The translations under genes were made by a program, and so were the position numbers. Below the pieces are notes generated by a model. The model saw nothing but the letters and a program-made list of their open reading frames with translations. It did not search any database and was not told the DNA's origin. 64,000 nucleotides of DNA from Helicobacter pylori PMSS1 (GTDB taxonomy: Bacteria; Campylobacterota; Campylobacteria; Campylobacterales; Arcobacteraceae), in the NCBI GenBank assembly GCA_945883785.1, contig CAMCYD010000001.1, positions 1 through 64,000 on the forward strand, read 5' to 3'. Below are positions 16,674 through 24,309 of this stretch, one piece after another (positions within the stretch are counted from its first letter, which is position 1; each line of letters starts with the position of its first letter).

Positions 16674-17207
16674 ATGGCAAATCTCAATAGTTCACGAATA
16701 AAAGCAATCCAAGTGCAAATTGCAAAAATTGAAGAGGATATTAAACGATACAATAATGATATAAGTGATATTCAGATGAATATCACTACAAAACAACAAC
16801 AAATTAAAAACTATAAAGAAGAACTCTCCAAACTTCAAACTGCTTCAAAAAATATCATCATCTCTGAACATGCAATAGTAAGATACGTAGAGCGGGTTCT
16901 CAAAATTGATATGGATAAACTTTCTAAAGAAATCATTAGTGATGAGTTTAAAAAAAGTGTAGCAAAACTTGGAAATGGTACTTATACTCATAACAATCAT
17001 TTTATTAAAGTTGTTGATAATGTAATTGTTACAGTTACGTCAAAAGAAGATGCTCCAGTATCAAAACCTTTAAAGCCAAAAAAACAGACAAAAAAGCCCC
17101 ATTTTTCTCAAAAAAATCTAAAAGATAAAAAACCAAAAAAATATGTGGATGAGTTTATGGATGATTATTTTGAAGATGGAGATAGCGATGAATTTGAGAA
17201 TCTTTAA
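16674..17207 (+). CDS. Coiled-coil protein with a conserved HAxxRYxERV domain
   Basis: Residues 5-60 form a long heptad-patterned helix (IEEDIKRYNNDISDIQMNI). Residues 62-115 hold a compact domain with the pattern ISEHAIVRYVERVLKID, a signature I associate with small plasmid/phage proteins of unknown function. A Lys/Pro-rich linker and an acidic tail (MDDYFEDGDSDEFENL) follow. AAAGGA lies 7 bases before the ATG. The gene is the only plus-strand member of its neighbourhood and has a CGAA-AGGGT-TTCG element upstream. Confidence 0.55.
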   Translation: MANLNSSRIKAIQVQIAKIEEDIKRYNNDISDIQMNITTKQQQIKNYKEELSKLQTASKNIIISEHAIVRYVERVLKIDMDKLSKEIISDEFKKSVAKLGNGTYTHNNHFIKVVDNVIVTVTSKEDAPVSKPLKPKKQTKKPHFSQKNLKDKKPKKYVDEFMDDYFEDGDSDEFENL

Positions 17208-17238
17208 GGAGTACTTGAAAGTATAGAAATAAAATATT

Positions 17239-17613
17239 TTATAACCAGTGAAGTACCCCCAAACTATAACAACCCACTCCACAAAAAGCCCCAATAAATG
17301 GGCTATACAACAATACCAATCTTAATATCTTAAAAAGCAACTCCTCTTTGCTCTTTAACTCACCATTGATTTTTCTATTGAACTTTTTAAGATGTGCGCA
17401 TAACAGTAAAGATGCACTAAAAAGAGAAACTATCAGTTTTTCTTGTCCATTAAATTCATAATAAAAGAGATATTCAACTACAATTTCTACCATATAGGAT
17501 AAAAAATAAACTATAGCAAACGATAAACCACTAAAAAATAGGAAAATAGCAACTAAAATTAAAAATGATACTAGAAGAGCCATAATCTCTAAAGATAATC
17601 TTTTTATATCCAA
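17239..17613 (-). CDS. Integral membrane protein, 124 residues
   Basis: Hydrophobic protein with three or four predicted transmembrane helices (about residues 8-30, 30-55, 60-75 and 98-120), with a basic loop (HLKKFNRKINGELKSKEE) between. Function unknown. It is the last gene of a minus-strand run of small genes (18663 down to 17239). Confidence 0.5.
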   Translation of the reverse strand: MDIKRLSLEIMALLVSFLILVAIFLFFSGLSFAIVYFLSYMVEIVVEYLFYYEFNGQEKLIVSLFSASLLLCAHLKKFNRKINGELKSKEELLFKILRLVLLYSPFIGAFCGVGCYSLGVLHWL

Positions 17614-17682
17614 TGGTTTATTTTCTCTCTAATTTTCTCATTTTTGACATAGTTATCAATTAAGAGTGCAGATATCACATCT

Positions 17683-17973
17683 CTAACAATTCTCATCAAT
17701 CCCTCTTTGTTTTAGTATCTTGCACACTTCCAAATTATCAACATAATTCCAAGCTCTTAGTAGTTCAAAGTAAAAATCTGATTTTACAACTATTGCTTGG
17801 AGTGTGTCATTTTCCACGAGAGCTAGATTGGTTTGTAAAGAGTGAAGTAACTCTTTAGTATTCTCTTTAAAATTTTCCAATTCAACTACATCTTTTCCTT
17901 GAAATGGAAATCCTTCATAAAAATCTCGATTTAAATAGGCTAAATGGGTGTCAAGTTGTTCTGGTGTCATCAA
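17683..17973 (-). CDS. Hypothetical protein, 96 residues
   Basis: Soluble helical protein with no recognised motif; it starts MMTPEQLDTHLAYLNRDFYE. It is six bases downstream of the 66-residue membrane protein gene and preceded by a good AGGAGA site, so it is part of the same operon. Confidence 0.5.
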   Translation of the reverse strand: MMTPEQLDTHLAYLNRDFYEGFPFQGKDVVELENFKENTKELLHSLQTNLALVENDTLQAIVVKSDFYFELLRAWNYVDNLEVCKILKQRGIDENC

Positions 17974-17979
17974 TCTCTC

Positions 17980-18180
17980 CTAAATATAATCAGCGAATGT
18001 TTTTAACATCTTAGAATCTAGCACAAATTTATCGTAGCTAAAAATTATCCCAAGAGTAAGGAGTGATAATCCACCTGCTAACTCTTCATAATTTGTGTAG
18101 TTTATTATCAAATAGATACCAGATGAATAAAAAAATACAAAGAGGATCACTAAACTTTTGAGATTATTTCGTGTCATCAT
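17980..18180 (-). CDS. Small membrane protein, 66 residues
   Basis: Two hydrophobic helices (residues 8-24 and 35-50) separated by a short loop. Its start overlaps the stop of the ribbon-helix-helix gene (ATGA-type, four bases), so translation is coupled. No family recognised. Confidence 0.45.
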   Translation of the reverse strand: MMTRNNLKSLVILFVFFYSSGIYLIINYTNYEELAGGLSLLTLGIIFSYDKFVLDSKMLKTFADYI

Positions 18181-18395
18181 TTAGTAGCTCCATTTTCCCA
18201 TAAGCTTTTAAATTGTTTCATATCAAGATAGGAGGTAAGTGCTTCATTTATAATCTCTTGTGTAGAGAGATGAAGCTCTTTTTGTAAGCTCTCTAATATT
18301 GTTCTTTGTTCATAGGATAGATTTACTATCACTTTTAGAGGCTTTTCACCTTTTATAATCTTCACAATATCACTTCGTTTTTTAGTATTCCCCAT
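18177..18395 (-). CDS. Ribbon-helix-helix DNA-binding protein
   Basis: A 72-residue protein with a basic N-terminus. A strand (PLKVIVNLSYEQ) is followed by two helices (RTILESLQKEL and STQEIINEALTSYL), the pattern of MetJ/CopG/Arc-type regulators. It probably binds DNA as a dimer through the strand. Its gene overlaps its upstream neighbour by 14 bases and its downstream neighbour by four. It could repress its own operon or act in plasmid maintenance. Confidence 0.6.
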   Translation of the reverse strand: MGNTKKRSDIVKIIKGEKPLKVIVNLSYEQRTILESLQKELHLSTQEIINEALTSYLDMKQFKSLWENGATK

Positions 18396-18663
18396 TGCTA
18401 TCCCCTTCTTCTACCTCTTGGTATTGTTGGTATGTTTCATCTAGTGATACTCTAGCATTGTTGTAGAGATAGCCCATAAACCCAACATATGTAAAAGTGA
18501 CAACCCCAATAGGAAAATAAGATAGAAAATCTGGGTACTCTAAAAACATAAACCATAAAGAGAATCCAATAGAAATAAGCAAATAGTAAAATGTACCCCG
18601 TTTCATTTTTGTTTGTATACCAATAATAATTCGTAATCTTTCTAACTTCTCAGCTTGTGTCAT
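18382..18663 (-). CDS. Small membrane protein, 93 residues
   Basis: Two predicted transmembrane helices (about residues 25-41 and 49-66) and an acidic C-terminal tail. It is the first gene of a five-gene minus-strand operon. The CGAA-AGGGT-TTCG element at 18711-18730 lies 48 bp upstream of its start, with a TATAAA box in between. Confidence 0.45.
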   Translation of the reverse strand: MTQAEKLERLRIIIGIQTKMKRGTFYYLLISIGFSLWFMFLEYPDFLSYFPIGVVTFTYVGFMGYLYNNARVSLDETYQQYQEVEEGDSNGEY

Positions 18664-18710
18664 AGTTTCTCCAAAATAGATTTTTATACTTGAAATTTTA
18701 CTTATCTATC

Positions 18711-18730
18711 ACGAATAGGGTTTTTCGTAA
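18711..18730. promoter_or_regulatory. CGAA-AGGGT-TTCG element, copy 2
   Basis: ACGAATAGGGTTTTTCGTAA, identical over all 20 bases to the copy at 22977-22996. Like that copy it lies just upstream of a minus-strand gene start. Confidence 0.5.
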
Positions 18731-18792
18731 GATGATTTATGACTTTTTTATTTTCAAAATCCTCATACTTTAAATAGTTTTTAAATCCAAAC

Positions 18793-18811
18793 GAAAGAGG
18801 GTATTCGAATG
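18793..18811. promoter_or_regulatory. CGAA-AGGGT-TTCG element, copy 3
   Basis: ACGAAAGAGGGTATTCGAA, upstream of the divergent plus-strand gene at 18871. It pairs with copy 2 across the shared intergenic region. Confidence 0.4.
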
Positions 18812-18870
18812 GTTGATTTACACTTTCGTAATAAAAATAAAACCAAAAACCAAACCAAAAGGAAAACACA

Positions 18871-19218
18871 ATGTTTCAATTTTTTGATATAAAACTTACA
18901 ATAATCACATCTTTAGTAGTACTAGTTGCACTCATTTCATTAGATAAAAAGAAAGAGAAAAGAAAATACACTTTTTTAACATTTACACTTTTACTCTTCA
19001 CTTATACTTTTACACTGTTTCCTTATGTTCAATATAGATATGCCATTGATAGTATTAGAATCTTTAACAATGGAAAATCTTTAGAGTGCATCTCAAACCA
19101 AAACAATTTTGGAAGTACTGAAAAGTTCCTTGTGAATAACCAAAATTGGACAGTAAAAGAGTATGAGTTTGTAAGAGATGATGGCTTGATGGTTATGGCT
19201 CATAAGTGTGAGGAGTAA
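18871..19218 (+). CDS. Membrane-anchored hypothetical protein, 115 residues
   Basis: Two N-terminal hydrophobic helices (about residues 8-24 and 35-52) are followed by a roughly 60-residue domain, probably periplasmic. It contains two cysteines (LECIS, HKCEE) that could form a disulphide. AAAGGA precedes the ATG. Function unknown. Confidence 0.5.
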   Translation: MFQFFDIKLTIITSLVVLVALISLDKKKEKRKYTFLTFTLLLFTYTFTLFPYVQYRYAIDSIRIFNNGKSLECISNQNNFGSTEKFLVNNQNWTVKEYEFVRDDGLMVMAHKCEE

Positions 19219-19402
19219 AATAAAAGATAAAGTTTTTACAATGTATCCTTCGTTCAAAAATTACAATGGATACCAAATGATAGATGATGCACTTTTAAAT
19301 GAACTCATAAGCTTTTCAATAATAGCTATTGTAATTATTGCTCTTGCTTTCTTTGGAAACTTTTATGCTAATAAGCTTGATAAAAAGAGTGAGGAATCAT
19401 AA
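19208..19402 (+). CDS. Small single-pass membrane protein
   Basis: The longest frame starts at GTG 19208 and overlaps the previous gene by 11 bases; an internal ATG at 19241 (MYPSFKNYNGYQ) is an alternative start. One transmembrane helix (LISFSIIAIVIIALAFFG) near the C-terminus is followed by a charged tail. Family unknown. Confidence 0.4.
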   Translation: MRSKIKDKVFTMYPSFKNYNGYQMIDDALLNELISFSIIAIVIIALAFFGNFYANKLDKKSEES

Positions 19403-19405
19403 TCA

Positions 19406-19609
19406 ATGGAAAATATAGACAAAATAGAACTAACTGCTACCAATATGGAAAACCTAGAAGCATATTCAAAAATGCTCCATATCACTCCAAACCAAATTAT
19501 GAATGTTGCACTTGAACAATACTTTAATAATCTTCATAAAAAACAAGGTGATGAGAATCACAATACAAATTTAGATTATGATGAGTTTTGGGAAGGGGTT
19601 GAACTATAA
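19406..19609 (+). CDS. Ribbon-helix-helix-like protein, 67 residues
   Basis: A short strand (DKIELTATN) is followed by two helices (MENLEAYSKMLHI and TPNQIMNVALEQYF), which fits a ribbon-helix-helix fold, then an acidic tail ending in FWEGVEL. It probably binds DNA or a toxin partner. Its stop overlaps the start region of the YwbE-like gene. Confidence 0.45.
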   Translation: MENIDKIELTATNMENLEAYSKMLHITPNQIMNVALEQYFNNLHKKQGDENHNTNLDYDEFWEGVEL

Positions 19610-19800
19610 ATGGTACAACTAGAACAAATATTAAAATAGATGCCAAAGTTAATATCGTACTAAAAGAGGATCAACGAAGTGGAAAACTCACTTCTGGTAT
19701 CGTAAAAAATATCCTCACAAATTCACCAACTCATCCCCATGGAATAAAAGTCAGACTTGAAAGTGGAGCAGTAGGGAGAGCCCAAGAGGTGCTTGGGTAA
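19606..19800 (+). CDS. YwbE-family protein with a non-standard start
   Basis: The frame encodes NGTTRTNIKIDAKVNIVLKE, then DQRSGKLTSGIVKNILTNSP, then THPHGIKVRLESGAVGRAQE. It matches the YwbE (DUF2196) pattern of an OB-like small protein with DQRTGKLT and HPHGIKVRL almost throughout. The biochemical role is not established. The expected initiator (M before NG) is ATA here, and a TGA lies two codons further upstream. Either ATA is used, perhaps coupled to the stop of the overlapping upstream gene, or the start has been lost. With ATA the product is 64 residues. Confidence 0.65.
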   Translation: MNGTTRTNIKIDAKVNIVLKEDQRSGKLTSGIVKNILTNSPTHPHGIKVRLESGAVGRAQEVLG

Positions 19801-20036
19801 ATTTCGCTGGTAGGATAATTTCTCAAAATTGGGAATAGTTTCAAGAAATCACAAAAGTTGAGATTTAGTTACCCTACTCCCTTCTCCTTAATTATGGGAT
19901 TTTTATAGAAAAAACAATGGTAACTTTTTTGAGAACTTTTTCTTTAACAGTGGTTAAAACTATCTCTACTTTCCTTTGGCAAACTACACTACAATCCCTA
20001 ATAGCACTAATGGGATAAAAATATAATCTATTTGGG
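19801..20036. other. Intergenic region without a visible gene
   Basis: AT-rich spacer between a plus-strand and a minus-strand run. I see no convincing reading frame, RNA or strong terminator. Confidence 0.4.
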
Positions 20037-20156
20037 TCATACTTTATCCTCGCAATTGTTGTGTGTGCTTTTTTTTGCTTTGAATATCATAATCCCTATA
20101 AATGCAATAAGAAGGGGTGTTACTAAGATAATTGAAGAGATAATTGAAGTTTGCAA
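20037..20156 (-). CDS. Tiny single-pass membrane protein (paralogue 1)
   Basis: A 39-residue product initiated at TTG 20156 with AAGGAG eight bases upstream. One transmembrane helix (SIILVTPLLIAFIGIMIF) is followed by KAKKSTHNNCEDKV. The C-terminal NCEDKV and overall layout are shared with the next gene upstream, so the two are tandem duplicates. Function unknown; such micro-proteins often act as membrane-complex subunits. Confidence 0.55.
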   Translation of the reverse strand: MQTSIISSIILVTPLLIAFIGIMIFKAKKSTHNNCEDKV

Positions 20157-20199
20157 GTTTGAGTCTCCTTTTGTGACTACTTATAAAATATGATTTTCA

Positions 20200-20334
20200 T
20201 CATACTTTATCCTCACAATTTTCATCGTATCTCTCTTTTTTTGCTGAAAAGATGACGATTATTGCTAAACTAAATAAAATTGGTAATAGCAAAGTGAGGA
20301 TTGCTAAGAGTGTGTCGGTTGTTGTAGGCTCCAT
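20200..20334 (-). CDS. Tiny single-pass membrane protein (paralogue 2)
   Basis: A 44-residue product from ATG 20334 with a strong AAAAAGGAG site. A short acidic N-terminus (MEPTTTDT), one helix (LLPILFSLAIIVIF) and a tail SAKKERYDENCEDKV follow. The tail matches that of the 39-residue neighbour. Confidence 0.6.
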   Translation of the reverse strand: MEPTTTDTLLAILTLLLPILFSLAIIVIFSAKKERYDENCEDKV

Positions 20335-20363
20335 AATAAGTGCTCCTTTTTAAAATATATTTG

Positions 20364-20615
20364 TTAGTTTTTAGATGGTTCTAAATCATCTTTTATCCCA
20401 TCATATCCAAGTGCAAATGCCAAGATAGAATAGAACAGATACTCTATGATAGAGATATTATTTTCAATTTTATAAAATGGATCATCTAGAAATATCCCAA
20501 GTGTTAAATAGATAAACCCACCAAACAAAAGATTTATTCCACCAAGAAAAAGTATCCAACTAATCACTTTTATAGTTTTTGCAAGGGTATTGATAAATTG
20601 GCAATTATTTTTCAT
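20364..20615 (-). CDS. Small membrane protein, 83 residues
   Basis: Two predicted transmembrane helices (about residues 13-38 and 58-74). Its start overlaps the end of the 102-residue gene by 11 bases. No family recognised. Confidence 0.45.
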   Translation of the reverse strand: MKNNCQFINTLAKTIKVISWILFLGGINLLFGGFIYLTLGIFLDDPFYKIENNISIIEYLFYSILAFALGYDGIKDDLEPSKN

Positions 20616-20913
20616 TGTGTATATCTCTCTTTTTACAGGTGCTTAGATTGACAACTGTATCACCATTGGTGATAAGGTTTCCATAATTTGTATCAAAGTG
20701 ATACCCTTTTGGTTTTGAGATTATTTTATTTACTCCAATGTTTGAGCAGATAATCTCTGCATTATTATTAAAAGCATCTATTGTCTCTTGTTGTTCATTG
20801 GAGAGCTGGTATATCATACCTATTAAAATCACTCCAAATATCGTGAACAGTATCCCCTTTAGTAAAAAGGAGATGATATATTGTTTTTTCTTTTTGCAAT
20901 CGTTGTTGTTCAC
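20605..20913 (-). CDS. Membrane-anchored hypothetical protein, 102 residues
   Basis: One N-terminal transmembrane helix (FLLKGILFTIFGVILIGMIY, residues 16-35) is followed by a domain of about 65 residues, probably periplasmic, with two cysteines (EIICSN, STCKK). Overlaps with both neighbours (four and 11 bases) mark an operon. Confidence 0.45.
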   Translation of the reverse strand: MNNNDCKKKKQYIISFLLKGILFTIFGVILIGMIYQLSNEQQETIDAFNNNAEIICSNIGVNKIISKPKGYHFDTNYGNLITNGDTVVNLSTCKKRDIHNEK

Positions 20914-21287
20914 TGGAGTACCTCTTGTGTGGTTGTATCTTTGATTAGTGAAAGAACCATTTTGTAATTCTCTAATCTTGTGTATCCATCTAGTTTTATA
21001 GTTTCTATGGAGAGGTTTAAAAGTGGTTTGATTGCCTCTTGAAATAGCTCTTCACTGTAAAACTTATCAATCTCCTCTTTAGATGAGTGGATAGTGAGAT
21101 TTGGATTATTTGCTATTGCAATATAAACTCTTAGCGACTCTTTTGGTGTTGTTTGGAGTGGTTCCATATAAATATCAAGAACATCGTGTAATGTTCGTTC
21201 TTGTTCCTCTTGAAACTCCTCAACCAAATCAAACAGTTGATAAAGATTGATTAATAATAACTCTTGTGTGTATTCTAGTTTGTTCAT
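20910..21287 (-). CDS. Hypothetical soluble protein, 125 residues
   Basis: Acidic, helical protein starting MNKLEYTQELLLINLYQLFD, without membrane segments or a known motif. GGAG precedes the ATG. It lies between the signal-peptidase gene and the small membrane-protein genes in one operon. Confidence 0.5.
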   Translation of the reverse strand: MNKLEYTQELLLINLYQLFDLVEEFQEEQERTLHDVLDIYMEPLQTTPKESLRVYIAIANNPNLTIHSSKEEIDKFYSEELFQEAIKPLLNLSIETIKLDGYTRLENYKMVLSLIKDTTTQEVLQ

Positions 21288-21301
21288 GAATGGCTCCTTT
21301 T

Positions 21302-22222
21302 TTAGTGTAAAACTTTTTGATAGATCGATTCAAAATTGATTGGACCAAACATTCTGCTATCAAAACTTGTATTTCTATTATCACCCATCACAAAGTATTG
21401 ATTATCTTGTAGGGTGGTGATATTGGTGTCATACAAATGGGGAAAAAGTTTATGAAATTCTCTATAATCAATGTCCTCTATAAATTGGATTTTTGGATTG
21501 GTTTTTAGGTACGGGTCTTTGATAAAGATTTGGTTGTTTTTTGTGATGGTGGTGTACCCTTTGTAATGTGTTTTAATATACTCATTCCCCTCTTGTGGGT
21601 GGAGATAGAATCTTCCATCTTTTAAGAAAAAACTATCATATGGAGTTGCTACAATTCTTTTTATCATACTTACTTTCCCCTCTTCAAAATCTTTCCCATC
21701 ATTTTTGATAATATATTGAAGATATCGATTAGTTGTATCTTTTGGGATATAAAAGTTGATGATATCTCCCCTTTGTGGAGTGTTCCAAGTGAGGAGGTAT
21801 CTATGTGTTGCATTATTTCTTATCCCATAGGCTTTAGTAAATGTAATATAAGAGGAGTCTGTTTGTAGAGTTCCCTCCATACTATTAGTTATAGGTTTTG
21901 CTGTTGCAAAAAAGATAAAATATATTCCAATTGCTCCCATTATAATATTAAAAAAGAGTATCTCTTTTTTCTGAGGTGGGAAAAGTTTATACAGTACAAA
22001 TGTGAGGATAATGAGGGTAAACCCAATAAGCTCTCCATGATTTTGCACTATTTTTGATAGAAAAAATCCAAGTAAAATAGATGTTGTTGGGGTAAAGAGA
22101 TAGAGTGTATGAAATGATTTTAGGTTCTCTTTTAGGGTGAGTTCCTTTTGGTGGAGAACTGCTAACCATATAAGTGTAAAAATAGTGCCAAGTATCAAAT
22201 CTTTTGTGAGTAAATCTATCAT
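21302..22222 (-). CDS. lepB: Signal peptidase I (S26, LepB-like)
   Basis: A 306-residue membrane protease. Three or four N-terminal hydrophobic segments (within residues 8-106) lead to the S26 catalytic Ser114 in ITNSMEGTL, Lys188 in MIKRIVATPYD, and the box E motif MGDNRNTSFDSRMFGP (279-294). These are the elements of type I signal peptidase, which removes leader peptides on the periplasmic side of the inner membrane. A second such gene on an accessory element usually serves the element's own secreted or pilus-type proteins. The many small membrane proteins around it could be clients. No clear conjugation genes are seen here, so the substrate is unknown. Confidence 0.8.
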   Translation of the reverse strand: MIDLLTKDLILGTIFTLIWLAVLHQKELTLKENLKSFHTLYLFTPTTSILLGFFLSKIVQNHGELIGFTLIILTFVLYKLFPPQKKEILFFNIIMGAIGIYFIFFATAKPITNSMEGTLQTDSSYITFTKAYGIRNNATHRYLLTWNTPQRGDIINFYIPKDTTNRYLQYIIKNDGKDFEEGKVSMIKRIVATPYDSFFLKDGRFYLHPQEGNEYIKTHYKGYTTITKNNQIFIKDPYLKTNPKIQFIEDIDYREFHKLFPHLYDTNITTLQDNQYFVMGDNRNTSFDSRMFGPINFESIYQKVLH

Positions 22223-22228
22223 AAATTT

Positions 22229-22432
22229 TTATCCTTTTTGTAATATCTCAATATTACTAATATTTGTTGGTGTTGCTTCAAATGCAACTCTCCATAAAAT
22301 TCCAAGAAAAACAACAGTTGCTATAATTAACCCTATATTCTTTTTTACCCCTCCCCATGCTACATTCAATATAAGAAGAATGAGTAGAAGAGTGGTGATA
22401 AGATAATATGCAGGATTTATAAACTCTAACAT
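22229..22432 (-). CDS. Small two-helix membrane protein, 67 residues
   Basis: Transmembrane helices at about residues 9-25 and 33-50, with a WGGVKKN loop between; the C-terminus ends NIEILQKG. It is six bases upstream of the signal-peptidase gene and clearly in its operon. No family recognised. Confidence 0.45.
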   Translation of the reverse strand: MLEFINPAYYLITTLLLILLILNVAWGGVKKNIGLIIATVVFLGILWRVAFEATPTNISNIEILQKG

Positions 22433-22433
22433 T

Positions 22434-22496
22434 TTATTTCTCTTGTCTTTGTGTTACTGTAACTTCATCTTGCATAGGTGCAACAGTATTTTTCAT
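22434..22496 (-). CDS. Possible 20-residue peptide
   Basis: A short frame (MKNTVAPMQDEVTVTQRQEK) fills the gap between two operon genes, starting four bases after the stop of the gene upstream. The ribosome binding site is weak, so this is tentative. Confidence 0.3.
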   Translation of the reverse strand: MKNTVAPMQDEVTVTQRQEK

Positions 22497-22499
22497 AGG

Positions 22500-22961
22500 T
22501 TAGTCTCTTTTAAAAGTTTGTGTCACTACACTATGGTGGATTTGGATTGAACGGATAGAACTCATAGGATAAACTACTTGGGAGTTTAGTGTTCTTACCA
22601 TTTCCCCTTTTGCTTGATAGGTTCTATTATGTTTGTTATACAATAACTCCTCTTCTTTAAAATATTGCAATGCTGTTTCATCTTGAAAGATGTTATTTAT
22701 TGTTTTTTTTTCTTTAAACTCATTGATATGAAGTGTAATTGAAGATTTTTTAAGTTCAATGAGTGAGCACACAAATAAGCATTGATCATCACAATCTTTT
22801 GAGACAAATAAATCATTTGGGAATATCTCTATTACCCTTTTATCGTTTTTTGTGAAGGTTACTCTTACTATTTTATTTTCATATGTTGTTGTTTTCAAAG
22901 TGTTTTCCTTATTTTGAGTGTTTATTTTTGTGACTGTAATATTTTTATAATCACAGTGCAA
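22500..22961 (-). CDS. Hypothetical protein, 153 residues
   Basis: A strand-rich soluble protein with cysteines in DCDDQCLFVCS that could bind a metal, and a basic C-terminal segment. The CGAA-AGGGT-TTCG element (22977-22996) lies 15 bp before its start. It is the first gene of the signal-peptidase operon. Function unknown. Confidence 0.5.
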   Translation of the reverse strand: MHCDYKNITVTKINTQNKENTLKTTTYENKIVRVTFTKNDKRVIEIFPNDLFVSKDCDDQCLFVCSLIELKKSSITLHINEFKEKKTINNIFQDETALQYFKEEELLYNKHNRTYQAKGEMVRTLNSQVVYPMSSIRSIQIHHSVVTQTFKRD

Positions 22962-22976
22962 TTGTAAGAAAGAGGT

Positions 22977-22996
22977 ACGAATAGGGTTTTTCGTAA
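22977..22996. promoter_or_regulatory. CGAA-AGGGT-TTCG element, copy 4
   Basis: Exactly identical to the 20-base copy at 18711-18730, and likewise just upstream of a minus-strand operon. Confidence 0.5.
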
Positions 22997-23015
22997 CTCT
23001 TTAAAAAATAGAAGA

Positions 23016-23405
23016 TTACCCCATAAGCCACTTCCATAATCCTCCAAATATTTTTACTATCACATGGATTGGGATAGTAGAAACGGCTGGTTTAATATTG
23101 GTAAAATAGAGTATTGTTCCAAAGAATAACCCTTGAATATAATAGATAAATATATGAGTTTCTCTATTAAAATTACCAAGAAGTGTTTTTGCAACAAATT
23201 GTTCAAGTACCACAAAATAATAAAAACTTGTAGTTCCAAGCCAAGCTAAGATATAAGCAAACCGTGTTGGGTTTGGGTTTATCTCATTTACCATATAAAT
23301 AGCTATATCCCCTACCCATAAAACTGGAATAAGTGCTAATAAAATAGCAATTGCAAAAAATATTGCAGCAAATGCTCCTGCATCTTTATAATCCATTGTA
23401 ATCAT
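23016..23405 (-). CDS. Integral membrane protein, 129 residues
   Basis: Three or four transmembrane helices (about residues 9-30, 47-65, 83-99 and 105-120). It is preceded by AGGAG before the ATG. Function unknown. Confidence 0.5.
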   Translation of the reverse strand: MITMDYKDAGAFAAIFFAIAILLALIPVLWVGDIAIYMVNEINPNPTRFAYILAWLGTTSFYYFVVLEQFVAKTLLGNFNRETHIFIYYIQGLFFGTILYFTNIKPAVSTIPIHVIVKIFGGLWKWLMG

Positions 23406-23483
23406 CTTTATTTTCTCCTTGTAAAATGTACCATTTTGAGAATTTGAATGTTTGGTTTCTTTTTATAAAGTAAAAAGAACCAC

Positions 23484-23846
23484 CTAAAGTGAGGAACAAG
23501 TTCCCCTACCCTCTTTTTTAATCTCTAACTGTTTGAAACAATTTTTTTCAATGTTAAATGGTTTTAATCTTTTATAGATATCGTTTTGGATAGTACGAAG
23601 GGTTACATTGTATTCTTGTACTAGATCATCCATTGTGGGTCTCTCATCGTTATAGAGTTTGAGCATAATATCAACTACCCTAAACATCGCTGGGTCATAA
23701 TCCTTTTTATCTCTTTTTTTTCTAATTGGTTTGCCAACAACAGTAGCTGGTGTTTGTGATACTCCATTAGAACTCTTTGGTGTTACTACTCCACCAGTTG
23801 TTGCTGTTGCTGTTTTTATAGATTTAATTTTTTGAAAATAGGTCAT
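23484..23846 (-). CDS. Small winged-helix protein, truncated WYL-regulator type
   Basis: A 120-residue protein. The N-terminal 45 residues are Thr/Gly/Pro-rich and basic. Residues 48-105 (AMFRVVDIMLKLYNDERPTM, then QEYNVTLRTIQNDIYKRL) match the winged helix that opens HTH_11/WYL regulators. The WYL domain is missing, because the protein ends 15 residues later (EGRGTCSSL). It could be a genuine short regulator or the remains of a longer one; the DNA after the stop shows no WYL remnant, which favours the first. Confidence 0.5.
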   Translation of the reverse strand: MTYFQKIKSIKTATATTGGVVTPKSSNGVSQTPATVVGKPIRKKRDKKDYDPAMFRVVDIMLKLYNDERPTMDDLVQEYNVTLRTIQNDIYKRLKPFNIEKNCFKQLEIKKEGRGTCSSL

Positions 23847-23858
23847 TCTCTCCTCCTT

Positions 23859-24185
23859 CTAAACTAACTGAGTAAACCCAAGTTTTAAAACTGTTTCAAG
23901 GATACTTGGATTGAGTGATGCAAAACTATTATTTGCAAATAGATTAACAATATCAAGCAAGAACCAATCAACACTGATAATAGCTATATGGTAAAAAGTG
24001 ATAAATTTTATTTTTACTATATGAGCTACTTTATAACTAGCAATTGCAAAGAGTAAAAATAAAACTACAAATACCACTTGGTTAGTACATATATTTACAC
24101 AAAGGTAATATCCTAATGTTCCAATTGGGATAATTGGAGAGAGGAGAAAGTCAATTATGTTGGTGGTGGTTTGGGTGGTGGTCAT
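23859..24185 (-). CDS. Integral membrane protein, 108 residues
   Basis: Three hydrophobic segments (about residues 12-28, 32-50 and 60-78). AAGGAG precedes the ATG at 24185. It is the first gene of a minus-strand run and faces the four-operator region at 24199-24309, so it is probably repressed by the 70-residue protein encoded divergently. Confidence 0.5.
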   Translation of the reverse strand: MTTTQTTTNIIDFLLSPIIPIGTLGYYLCVNICTNQVVFVVLFLLFAIASYKVAHIVKIKFITFYHIAIISVDWFLLDIVNLFANNSFASLNPSILETVLKLGFTQLV

Positions 24186-24198
24186 ATTTGCTCCTTTT

Positions 24199-24309
24199 TA
24201 ACATTTTATGTGTTTTATTGAAAGTATTTTAACATATTATGTTATTTATGTCAATAGATTTATATCATTTTATGTTAAATAAATAGCTATTTTTGTCATT
24301 TTATGTTAT
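24199..24309. promoter_or_regulatory. Four phased operator-like repeats between divergent genes
   Basis: Copies of TAACATATTATGTTA / CATTTTATGTTA centre near 24206, 24237, 24270 and 24303, spaced 31-33 bp, about three helical turns. The second is a near-perfect palindrome. The fourth falls between TTGTCA (24293-24298) and TATAAT (24317-24322), the promoter of the 70-residue gene. Confidence 0.6.

Noticed and set aside
17239-24185. Conjugation (type IV secretion) gene cluster
   Set aside because: Many small membrane proteins and a signal peptidase suggested it, but no VirB4/VirD4 ATPase, relaxase or pilin signature is present.
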